From NCBI GenBank assembly GCA_034620365.1, contig JAQGEQ010000186.1, positions 930,001-994,000 on the forward strand: a DNA stretch of 64,000 nucleotides. The letters are read 5' to 3'. The position numbers were made by a program, and so were the translations under genes. This stretch comes from Pegea sp. RAD2-039 (taxonomy: Eukaryota; Chordata; Thaliacea; Salpida; Salpidae). The notes beneath the pieces are model-generated. The model was not told the origin of the DNA, did no database searches, and saw only the letters and a list, made by a program, of their open reading frames with translations. Of this stretch, positions 47,508-59,467 are shown in pieces (position 1 is the stretch's first letter; each line of letters opens with the position of its first letter).

Positions 47508-50500
47508 CAAAAAGTTAAAATTGTTGAAAATTTATTTTGATTTTATACTTCCAAATTTTCACCTTAAATTTTTTTTTTAATTTAAACCAATTATAATTTG
47601 AAATTTTATCGTCCAGCTAATGAATTATTGCATCATGCAGAAATTACACCACTAAATATATTTTTGATGGTATAAAGGTTAATATTATTTTTTAATAATT
47701 CTAAGAATGAGTAATTAAAATATTAAAAAATATTTTTTTACTAAATTTAAACAAAAGTGAAAAGTAAATTTTTATTGAATATACTTTTAACAGTCGTTGC
47801 AGGATTTATAAGATAACAAAATAATAGATTGGTAATGACTTTAATGATATAACTTTCAACTATTTAGAAAAAAACTTCGCTTAAACCTTCTGTAATTTAA
47901 AAAACCTTTTCTCAAAAATTAATAATATTTAACTTTCATAAAACCAAAATAATAAAGAAATCTAACTGAATTAAAAATCAACCCATACAAGCCCTATGTA
48001 CCTAATTTACTCTTTCAAAGAAATTTACAAAAGAACTCAGTGACCTTAAAATAACATTTAATCACAACTTTTTTGGGTTTGGCCAATTGAATAATCAATT
48101 GGTGAACAATATGTAAAAATTGCTGAGGTTAACTTATAACAACACTATATGTTGCTTTTCAAAATATACGAATATAAACTTAATATCTGCCAAAAAAATC
48201 ATCTGAACAGTTAAAAAGTATCAACATATTATTTTAAGACTTTTAGTTTTAATGTTCATATTCAAACTAAAGTAAATACTAAATTCTATTTTTAAGACTA
48301 TTTGTTAAAGACAATAAGATAAAAGGCTTTTGTCTTAAAGATAGAGCAAACATTAAAGAATGAATGATAAATATTTAAACTTCTACCACGCAATACTACA
48401 TCAAATAATTCCTATCAAACAATTAGGATATTAAAAAGATTTTAGTTTTTATTTGTGTTATTGTGTGTATTTTTAGACAATGCCTTAATAATACTTTTTT
48501 TCAGAGAACTGTAAATTTAAAATAAACACTAATATTCTTAAAATGTAAATACACTTTACATACAGAAGGGTTTAGTAATAAACGACAATAACGCTCAAAA
48601 CTTGTAATTTTGCTTTTCATGCAGCATCAGTAAGAATTATAGTATAAGTATCATTGTTGTTTTTAAGCTTAATTTCAGCCTTAAATTTACCAACTGAAAA
48701 TTAGCATCAACAGAAATATTTGTTATTTGAAATAATTTAAAATAGCTTTTAAAGTAATTGCTCTTTCAATCAGAGTACATGCTTTCCAATTAAACTAGTT
48801 GAAAAACCTTCTAAATAAAATTCAAAAGCTTTTTGATCTAATCATGAGCCCTGAGTAGAAACTTTTTATTGAGTTATTTAAACGAGCTTTAAGATACAAT
48901 AAAATGTTATAAAAGTTTGTAATGTCAGTTTATCAAAAATCTTAAACACAGACATTTATCAAAAAAGAAATAATATTTTGGTAACAAACTTATATAGATA
49001 AATATTACAGTTAGTATCTAGTATATAAATTAATTACTTGTTAAAGCAAGACTATAATGAGAAATTATTCTTGATAGTCCATTAAACTTAAAACTTTAAT
49101 ACTTATTATACTTTTCAAAGCTTTCTCTCTCTTATTTATAACTTTGTAATCACTATTTTGGTGTTAAGGTGTATCAGTTAAATATAAATAGCGCTCAAAG
49201 TGGTCAATATTCCCTCGATACGGTCGACTTGTACAAAATTCTCACGTACTATAATTGATCCATGTGACTAGCTATCTGCATGGTTCTTATTTACTGCTTT
49301 TAACTCTCATAGAAGGTAGATTTCTGTAATTTGATTTAATAATTTTAATTTTACAATGTATATTTTTGTTTTAACTGTATTTGATATGTATTAAGAATTC
49401 ATTATATGATGTTTAGTCATGCGTGATATTTGAGAGTAAATATATTTGCAAAATTTGATAGAAATTAAAATTGATATGAAAAATTGAAAAAAGTTTTCAA
49501 AGTTTTTTTAAGAGCTGTATTGTTTTTCATTTAAACAAATATACTTTAAACCATATCAAATATTATTGGAATTGCTTTTGTCATTTTCTTGTTTAATTTT
49601 AGTAGGATTATATTTGTTTATTATATAAAGTTTATATATATTAGTTCATTGTGCATACTTGTTGATTATTCAAAGTTTTACTATCTTCTGAGATTCAATT
49701 TTTATTATTGATGCTAATGAATCAACATCTTTCTGTAATTTATTATCTTCAATAAACTATAGTTTTTTGCTTCAATCTTTATTTTTTGCAAGATTATATC
49801 CTTGTTTTTTGTTAAAAGGTTTATAAATAACTATTAAATTTAATGTACTTCTGTTGAACTGTTTTCTTAACTAACTCTTTGTAAATTGCTGATATATTAT
49901 AAATATAAACTAAAATATCAATTTGTTATTTATATTAATTATTATTGAATCAAAGATACATTTACTTTTTAACAACAAAATTATATTAGATTTTAAAATA
50001 TTACCCATAAATCAAATATTTGTATTAAGTCTTCGTGATAATTTTAAATTTATTTATGATATTCTAAACAAATTAAAATATAATAATTATAATTCAATTT
50101 TCAAGTAGCAAATTTTATTTGTTTAATAATAAATAGATTCATGTATATTGATTAATTATTGAAGTTGGTAGTCAGTGAGGTCAACGATTATTATTTGTAT
50201 CTATAGTAATAATATTGTTAAAATTTAAGGTTCTATTTGTAATCTTTTTGAAACTTAAATCAATAATTTTTTGTCAGATAGTTCTAGAAAATACAGATGT
50301 AAACTATCTTAAAAGTTAGGCAATAATATTAATGATTTACTTTGTATTGTTAGCTTTTTAAACAGTTTATCGTAATTAGTTATTTTTGTTAATTTTGTAA
50401 TGAAGTAATAATTTGTAATAATAACCGAAAATTTATTCAAATTAAATTCTCCAATTTATCAAATTTCTATTTATAGCCATACAATTTTATTATAATAAGC

Positions 50501-50531
50501 AAACTTTATAATCTTTTAATTTTATATCAAA
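47508..50531. other. Intergenic, 3 kb, no gene seen
   Basis: AT-rich DNA between the divergently transcribed dynein fragment and ZIP13-like gene. No dynein exon upstream of the fragment was found, and the short frame at 49923-50108 has only AT-driven composition. Any promoters of the two flanking genes lie here. Confidence 0.5.
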
Positions 50532-53024
50532 ATGGATCTTACTAATCATTTTTCCATCAAAAATATAAATGGACTTTTGAAGTTGCTTTTGATTATAAGT
50601 ATTATTGACAATGTGGCTGCATCATTAAAAGATATAAAACACTTTCAAGAAGATGACAGATTATCTACAAATGATAAATTTAACCAAAAAACATTTTCAA
50701 ATAATCAACTTCTCTACCATTGTAATTATTTTTTTGGCATTTTTTACACATTATCTGAAGAAAATATATTTTCAACATACATGTGCGCAATTTTCAGCTC
50801 ATTGCTTGTTGGTTTAACTGGAATTATTCCTCTTCTTGTTATTCCACTAATCAAAGTTACTGAAAATCTACAAGGTTCGCTTTTTTTGTTTTGAGATATT
50901 ATAAAATGATAAATATTTAGCCCACAACTGAAAATCAAAATTGAAAAGAAACTAAAAATTTCATTTATTTTGATTATAATTTATTTATTAACTTTTCATA
51001 ATATTTATTTTATATGGTATCATATAATTTTAATCTAATTTGAATAATAAACATTTAATTTTTTATCATAATAAGTTCAATTAAATTTGAAATTTAGGAA
51101 AAAACAAAGCACTAAACAGATTTCTGAGTTTCGGCCTCGGTAGTATGCTTGGAGATGTCTTCTTACATCTTCTACCCGAAACCTGGAGTAGTGAAAGTAG
51201 TAAGTACTTATTTTCTTGCTTTTTACCTGATTAAAACTGTTTACTACATGTAGTAAGACTTTGTACTTTAAGTATGAATGTTTAAAGTACAACCCTTATT
51301 TTTTAGAATATCACCAATTTCATATGTACAATGGTATATATGTACTTATCGGTCTTATTTCATTTTTTATCCTCGAAAAATGCTTTCTGCAAGATGAAAA
51401 TGTTGATATAGAATATGAAAATCAGGTGATAGAAAAGTTGATGTCTTAGCTTGATTGTTATTATGTATGTTTCACACTAATTTATTTTATGAAATCAATA
51501 TTTGCTGACATGATTTCGCTGACTGAACATTTTATATAACTCAAGTTTACACCTTTGATCTATTTTACTGATATGTTTAAAAACCTATTTAATAAGATAA
51601 TTTGTTATTATACAATAATGGTCAAAAAAAACATCACCGACCAGTTTTATGTCTATTTGTCTTTTAACAACTTACAATAAAAAGTTATTGATCGTGTTTT
51701 TATAGAGCAACGCTAATTCGAATAACAATAACAACAACAACAATACAAGTCAAAGCTCTTGTAATTCATTAATGGATCTCTCATCATCTAATATTAGGGT
51801 AAGGTTCATATCAGCTCCAGCAAGACTTGTAATTCCAAATAAATCTTATCTTGTAGCCTTCTGGTTACTTAAACTTGATAGCAAATGCAGTGGACAACTT
51901 TACACACGGACTAGCAATTGGTAGCAGCTATTTAATCAGTAACAGAGTTGGGGTTCTTACTACTTTAGCCATTTTGTGTCACGAAATCCCACACGAAGTA
52001 GGAGACTTTGCTCTCCTCTTAAGATCAGGTTTCAGTAAAATGAGAGCTGCAAAATTACAAATCATCACTGCAAGCGGAAGTCTGATCGGAGCAATCTTTG
52101 CTTTAAACGGAGGTTCTAATTTCTCTTTTAAACTTAATCTAGACGAATCTTCGAATTGTGTAATCATTTAATTACGAATAGGCGAGAACGCGAGCTGGAT
52201 TCTTCCTTTTACATCAGGAGGCTTTATCTACATTGCCCTGAGCACAGTGGTTCCTGATCTTATGGAAGAAACTTCATCAAAGTTTGTTTTATTCAGTTCT
52301 TGCTTCAACTTTGTCACAATTTCATTTCCGCTTCTTTGCAGCATTTATTTTTGTATTCAAATTTGTTTAAAATGGATTTTTCTAAAATTATTTTAATATT
52401 TAATTTGCTCAAGTTAAAATTTAAATTTAATTTAATTAATCAACTTTATTATTAGCTTTAAGACGAGATCAATCACTTGAAAATTTGTTGTTAAATCAAA
52501 ATTTGTTTAAAACTCAGATGAGATTTGCTTTTGTCCAGTTTATATTTGATTAAACAAATTATTAAATTCTATAAAATGCCGTTTTGGTCAACATTGTTTG
52601 AACAATTATTTAACTTTTACAAATTGATAAAAATCGGAATTTAATTTTTTTTAATTTCTGAAATAAAGTTATTTTTTGAAGTTTGTTGATTTCACCTCCT
52701 ACATTAATTATCAGAAATTTATTTCCTTTTTATATTTTTCTCTATGTTGGTGATAGTAAAGAAACTTAAAAACCTTTTAATCAAAAAGAAATTGAACAAC
52801 TTTTTATTGTTTAATTGATAGTTAGTCGTCTAAATCATCTTTTGTTAGTTTGTGGTTTGTACTTCCTTATCTTCTAAAACTTCACGTCAAGCTGTTGTTT
52901 GAGGAAGCAACACTTTTAAACACATCATATTAACAAATTGCTATTTTTCAGGGAGTCTCTGGTTCATCTAGCTTGTATGATTTCAGCAATCATTACTATG
53001 CATTTATTATCATTTTTGGATTGA
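50532..53024 (+). CDS. SLC39A13: ZIP13-like zinc transporter, 7 exons
   Basis: Zinc transporter of the LIV-1 branch of the ZIP family; ZIP13 moves zinc out of Golgi/early-secretory vesicles into the cytosol. Exons: 50532-50874, 51098-51199, 51307-51425, 51706-51798, 51857-52112, 52182-52281, 52952-53024; 1086 nt, 361 aa (human 371), all phases consistent. Seen: an N-terminal hydrophobic segment, [34 protein letters not shown], an Asn-rich loop, then [18 protein letters not shown] and the metal-site [21 protein letters not shown], and a last segment [18 protein letters not shown] matching the ZIP13 C-terminus. If the 69-nt intron 52113-52181 is retained, frame is kept but a TAA at 52169-52171 interrupts the protein. 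Exon 3 read-through (to a TAG at 51447) would also truncate it. ZIP7 is less likely because long His-rich loops are missing. Confidence 0.88.
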
Positions 53025-56000
53025 TCTTTTTTCTTTTCAACAATTTTGTTGTTCTGCCAATGTTCATCAATGATATCTCTTTATTTAATCAATAGGAGGT
53101 CAGAGTCCAGTAACTTGAAATGAGCAGAGGCTCGTTTGCTTTCGAAATTATGTAAAGCTAACCAAAACTTTGTAATTATTGTTTTTGGTTTTAATGAAAC
53201 AAGTCATCTGAATGCTGAAAGAAATAGTTTTTATCACTAAAAAGTTTGCTTATCACTTCCTTGTTAAATATAACTTTTAAATGCCTTTAGAAATTGAGTT
53301 AAAATTATTTTAATTGTTTTTTACTCTTAGCTGTATATATATACTCACGTTTTACTTTTTCTTCGAGTAAATATAAATTTTAACTTTTTTTTTGTAACTG
53401 TTTTTCTTTATTTCAAATCATTGCTTTTTTTTTGTTTCTTTTATCAAGCAAATTTTCTTAAAAACTTTTCACATCAACCAACTTAATCTAATAGCAGTCA
53501 GCGCATTGAACTATCAGACACTTATCTTTAGAAGCATTTACACTCTTTTATCAAACGTTCTTTTAATTTGTAAAAATCTTTACAGCATTTATTTTCAAAC
53601 TTTGCAATCTGAAATTTTCTTAATATCTATTTTAAAGATTTTCTTTAATCTATTTACTGACAAATTTGATATATGGTCTTGCCCTACCTTATACGGTGCG
53701 TATTTACATTTACGGCGCCAGAAATTATTTGCTTATATCATTTGTTTTTAGGACTTGTAAACGATGTTATTTTTATTGGTTTGTATTTTTAATGACACTA
53801 CTCACTGTCATCAGTATATCATTTGAATAGTTCTTCAAAAATCTTTCAGCAAAACCTGATTCCAAGCCTTCGTCCTTACACGCGTTTTCTTTTTAGTATT
53901 TATTATTATTTTAGTGGATTTTTTCCACTAAATATCAAAATAAAATCTCCCAAATCTTACAAATGTTTTCAGGTAAACATTCATAGGTGAAAGGTAACTT
54001 TGTGATGTGTTATGTCATTATCACTATAAAATGTTTATCTTCTTGTTAATTATCAGTTATACAATATATTTATTTTCAAATAGATATTATTTTGCAATAT
54101 ACTAATTTAGAAATAAGTTGTTTTGTTTAATAATTAACTATATTATTTGACAAATCAAATTAACAGTAGTTTTGGCGTCAAGATAAATATAAGTTTTAAT
54201 ATAATGTGTTAAGTAAGTGTCATTGTGAAAAAACAAACACTTTAATGCAAATAAATTTCAGTTTAATCGGTGCAAAGACTGATTATTCTCATTTCTTTAA
54301 GTTAAATTGTGAGCTTTATTTTACGAATATTTAATATATTAGATAATTGACTAAAGTTCAGTTTCAATAAAATTGGAAGCCATTCTCGGCATGATTTATT
54401 GAGGCCTAGAAACGTTAAGATAAGATGTAAGATAGAATAACAGGAATAAATTGGAAACAGGATTAAAAAAGATGGAGATATTCAAAGACAAATTTATTGA
54501 TATCTTAGGTTGTTTGTTATCAGTGCTAACATCATAATCTTAAGTTGTCAATAAAATAATTTTAAGAAATAAAAAGTTGTTTAAATCTAAAAGCATCTTA
54601 AATAAAAATTTTAGTTAGATCTTAGTAAAATATTTCGTTTAATTTTGATTAATTTTAATAAAAGGAAAAAGTTAAATGCGACAATTTGTGCAAAATCGAC
54701 AATAATGTATTTTATTAACTTCTTCATAATTCGATTTAAATAAATAAAATATAATTAAGTTACAACTTCTAATTTGAATATGTTGTTTTTCATTTAAATA
54801 ACAAAAGTTAAACACTTTTAACGAACTTAGTTACAATGAATCTCGAAAGTACTAAACAATTTAGTGGGTTTTTAACAAATATTTATGACAATTGTGGTTT
54901 TATTGTAGTGTTAAAACAATTTATTATTTTCAAATAAGTAAACAAATCTAAAACTTGATCTAAAACTTATTAAACATTATTTTTATCAACTATTCAATAA
55001 TAATTCAATTTAGTTTTTAGCCGTTAAGTTTCTAATACTTCACAATAATTATTATTCAGTTTTGCAGATATAAGAAAATTGGTCTTCATTTTCAAAAATT
55101 CAAAGAAATTAAATTTTAAAGTGAAAATAAACAATATTATATTTTCAGTTGTAAATTATGAAACTTTTGAATAAAAATTGAACTTATATAAAAAATGTTA
55201 ACTTTTACAATTTCTATTTACTTAACCTACATTTTATAACAAGTTGATGTATCAGCAAAATTCAAGTTAAAATAATTAAAAAGCAACATTCAATGCTTTT
55301 TATGAGTATATGATCACAGTTTAACTCCAAAAGTGAATAAATTCGGAAAAATATATCAAATAGAAAATTTGTTGGTATGGATTGAATAGATATTTCAAAA
55401 GTTACATTCAATAAGAATGATATAATTTAACTTTATAGTTTGGTTTAAACATGTGGTTTTCAAACTCTAGTGTAATGCTTTCTAGAAGACATCGGTCTAC
55501 CAGAATAAAAATACTTTCAAAATAGTTCTATTTTATTAATAGAATTATTTTCTATTAATTAATTAAGTATCTAACCAAGTATCTTTCATAATTAAAACTT
55601 TAATTTAATTACTTAGTCGCATTTTTAGAAAATAAAAATTTTAGGTTTTTAAACTTTAAATTCTCATCTGGTCACGTGAAGTAGGTAGCAGTATACTTGG
55701 TGTTGCGTACATTCTTTAGATTTGTTTAAATCTTTTAAAATACTCTATTCCTTTTAAGGCGACTAGTTTTCGATGTTTCCCTTAATAATCAATTAAAGGA
55801 ACAAAAACAAAACTAAAATTTACATATGAAATATATTCATATTAGATGTTGACACAACTTAACAAATTGTTTCTTATTTCTTCTTAATTGTAGCGAGTCT
55901 TCCGTAGACTTGCTTTATTGTGATCTACAAACGTGTAAAAATGTCTCAACCGTTTTTTACTACATTATTATAAATAATCTTACAAATAAGTTAATAATTA

Positions 56001-56634
56001 TTAAGAACAAATTGGAACAATTTGGAAATAATTTAGTCTCAGTTTAGAAATTTTTAATCAACTTACAGTTTCGAATTACTTCATTAATCATACAAACTTG
56101 TTAGATAAGACACATTTTAGAGTTAATCTATTTCAATATGTAGAAGGTTCTAAAATTAACTATAAAAGTCAAAATTGTATAAATCATTCTTAAAGAAATA
56201 ATTAATCAAAAAACCAGTTTTATAACTAAAATAAATTACTTTCAAAACTTATTAATCTTTGCTAGATAAGTCTTTAGAAAAATAAGTATTTTTAAATACT
56301 TCATATAAGTAATCTAAATGTTATATCCATGTTCAATCATTTTGAACAATATATTTGTTTCAGATTTATTGAAATATTAAAATGATTGATAATGACTATT
56401 TGAAACCTAAATAAGAAAGTCTATCAAAATAAGAACATATTTTTAGAAAATGAAATAGTCAAGTTCATTTTTTGAGGTATCAGGAATTATATACCTTTTT
56501 CTAAACTTAAGGTTTTGCGAGTATTTAAAACTTATAATTTACAAACAACATCAAGGTATAAACATAGAAATTGTAGTAATAGTTTGGTTCAAACTCTACA
56601 TTAAGCAAACACTTTAAGAAAAAGCTTCTTTTTT
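53025..56634. other. Intergenic, no gene seen
   Basis: AT-rich sequence downstream of ZIP13. The frame at 53506-53751 does not start or splice in a way I can support, and no family motif is visible. Confidence 0.5.
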
Positions 56635-56937
56635 GGCCTGCTTCGGCTGAGAACAGTTATGTGTGCGTTAGAGGGCAGTAATTATGAAGATCTAGTTGTT
56701 GTTCATGCAGCAGGATTCAACTCTCCACGCCAACACGCTCAACAGACAGACTGATGGAGCTGCACCCGGCTGGCGTCGCAGGAGCTGTCAGAACGACACT
56801 GAGTACATTGACAAACTGTACGAGGCTCCAACTTCAGCATTTAATTCGGATTTTTGCATCTGCTAGAAGTGTTGTAATTAACCAGACTCACAGGGCCCTT
56901 CTACCCGGGTTTTTATGGACTTTTCCTTGTCGCAGCG
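56635..56937 (-). mobile_element. tRNA-Val-derived SINE, copy C (lacks tRNA head)
   Basis: Shares GGCCTGCTTCGGCTGAGAAC, TCCACGCCAACA, GGCTGGCGTCGCAGGAGCTG and TTTTTATGGACTTTTCCTTG with copies A and B in the same order, but stops where the tRNA-like head should begin. Truncation at the 5' (head) end is what incomplete reverse transcription gives. It is the most GC-rich copy, and the frame at 56754-57002 is not a gene. Confidence 0.75.
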
Positions 56938-59467
56938 AAAAAAAATACTTAAAGTTTCCAGCAACTGTCATACAAAGATTAAAACTGCTTAATACTTGTT
57001 AAAAAATTATCTCATAAGCCGTTTATTATTTTCTTTTTTTAATAAATTTTCATTTATAAATTTCAATTGAATTAATTCTAAAATAAATCATCTTATTTAA
57101 TTAAAGTTATATGAGTTTATAATGATCAGATTTTATTTGTTGTGTCAACCTACTTTGAGAGTGATGTAAGTTTTGCTGACAGCAGATTATGAATTGCTAA
57201 TTTTTCTGGTGGTGACACTTTAAACCTTTAAGATTTCAGTTTTAACCTTTTTTACATCAAAGTATGTTTTTAAATTATGTATATTTGATGAACATCTTTT
57301 TTAAGAAGAGTAATTATACAAGTTAAAAACTTATACATCAAAAAACGTTTATAATTTTGTGATCTTAGATAAAATGTAGTTCTTTGAGTTACTTTATCTA
57401 AGCGCTTAGTTTATTTGTAGCAAATAACATCACCCAATAGGTTTTATATATGTAAAAACATTCAAATCAACTTTTAAAACTCCATCAAAATAACAACAAA
57501 ATCTAATACTTGTTTTTTCGAAGTTGTTTTTTAACAATGATATTTTTAAAAATAAATTTTGATCTTAATATAAACAGAAGACTACTCAGAACCTGTCATT
57601 TAAAGTTTTAGTTTCAATTCGTTTCTTCTTTCATATTTTCCCTTATAAGCCATCTTTTCTCAGCTAAATCACGTGACGGCCTGAAGCATCTTACATTGAT
57701 ATAAAAATCAATTTTCTCCTGAAAATACTCACCAGTTGCTTTTATATTCCTAATTTTCTAAATTTCGATCTAAACAGATTTTAAGGAACTTAAGTTTTGA
57801 AGGTATAAGATAGTTTCTATTTCAGCAATTAAAGCAATTATTAGAGTAGAAATATATTTTAGTATCTTGGTACTTATGCTAGAATTAAATAAGTAAAAAA
57901 GTTATCAAACATAAACGAGCTGTATCCTTAAATGTTATTTAATTATACCATGACCTCAAGTAAAATTAAAACTTGTTACAAATTATGATGTACGTCACAT
58001 GACTTACAGTTCTACTAAATTGTGATTTGGAAAAATATAACAACATTAATTATATATTATTTTATTATGGGTAGATCAAAATATGAATTATAAAAGCACT
58101 AATGACTTTAAAAAGCTTAAACAAGCTTTGAATCAAGTAAAACTTTTACTTTTCAATGATTTAGCAAACATTTTTCTTTAAATACTAACAGAAACCTTTT
58201 CCTTATTATTACTTCATATCCTGAGTTAACAATTACTCAGTTATTTTCCTTTCAGAGTACCAAAAACGTTGTTTCAAGCTAAATCAGTGTTTTATTCTAT
58301 TCAGAAAATGATTAGCTTATCATAATTTAAATACTTTTATGTTTGTATTATAAAAGTTTCAAGTAATTATAACTATTCATATTATTAAGTTTTTTATCTG
58401 CGATTTATGTTAAAAAAATGCTTTGCAACCTTAACGTTTGTATAATTATTTTGATTATTTAAAGTATTTTGCTTGTAATTAGCAGTTTATTTGAATTGTG
58501 TAATATTAGAATATTTTACTGCTTGCGTAAATGTGTTATCCAGTTTGGTTTGGTCGCCTTACATATCACTAGTTCATTGTGTAGCTTCTTTAAATAATTA
58601 TTTTCGCTAAATAATTTAAAAAAACTTTCTCTTTTTGATAGACTACTCAGTAAAAATTGTTTAAATGTTGATTAAAAAGTTTGTTGTCTGATTGACGCTA
58701 CTGATTTGCAAATAAGCCTTCACATAAAATTTTTGATTTAAAAGAAAATACTTAAGTATGAATAAGTAGAATTAGGTATCAATCCTTTAAAAATATGTTT
58801 AGAAATTAGAATTTGCAGACGTCTTCTTAGCTTACTCATTTGTATACTTTAGAATTAAAAGACAAATTTTTAAGAGTGACTCATTAGAGATATATCATCA
58901 TATTTTTAAATATATCATCAACATGTCACCTTCAGTCAAATGAGTTTGAAAGCTTGCATCTGGAGATTAGTGCTTGTATTTTCAAGATCTGTATTAAGAT
59001 GAGTTGTAGAATGATTATTTGGCTCAACTTTTGAAAATATTCGGAATGAAAACTCATTTTATATTAATCACGAAAATTACCTTCTGTTGTATTACTTCAA
59101 AATAATTACTTCAAAATTTAAATGTTTAGTTGCTATTACAAATTTGTGATTTTATTACACAGAAAACGTTTTAATAATGCTTTGAGGCTTCTTTTTTATT
59201 TGTTTGAAGATAAAAGTTATTAACTACAAAAAAAAAACTGTTTTGAAAAATTCTAATGGTTTTTACGCTAATGCATTCTTAGACATACATAATTTTTATT
59301 GCTACTTTTGATTTTATCTAAACAAAAAATATCTGATTTGTCAATTAAATGTTACTTTTTGATTTCTTTCTAAAAAGAAATTTTGAGTTACTTATAGTAA
59401 ATCTTAATCATTATAATTTCAGATTAAAATAACCAGATTATTTAAATTTTTTTATTTTAAGTATTAG
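56938..59467. other. Intergenic upstream of the lipoxygenase-like gene
   Basis: AT-rich, no exon recognised. Just before the start codon at 59468, TTTTTTATTTTAAG and a second AG form acceptor-like signals, so a 5' UTR intron or trans-splicing is possible. Confidence 0.5.
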
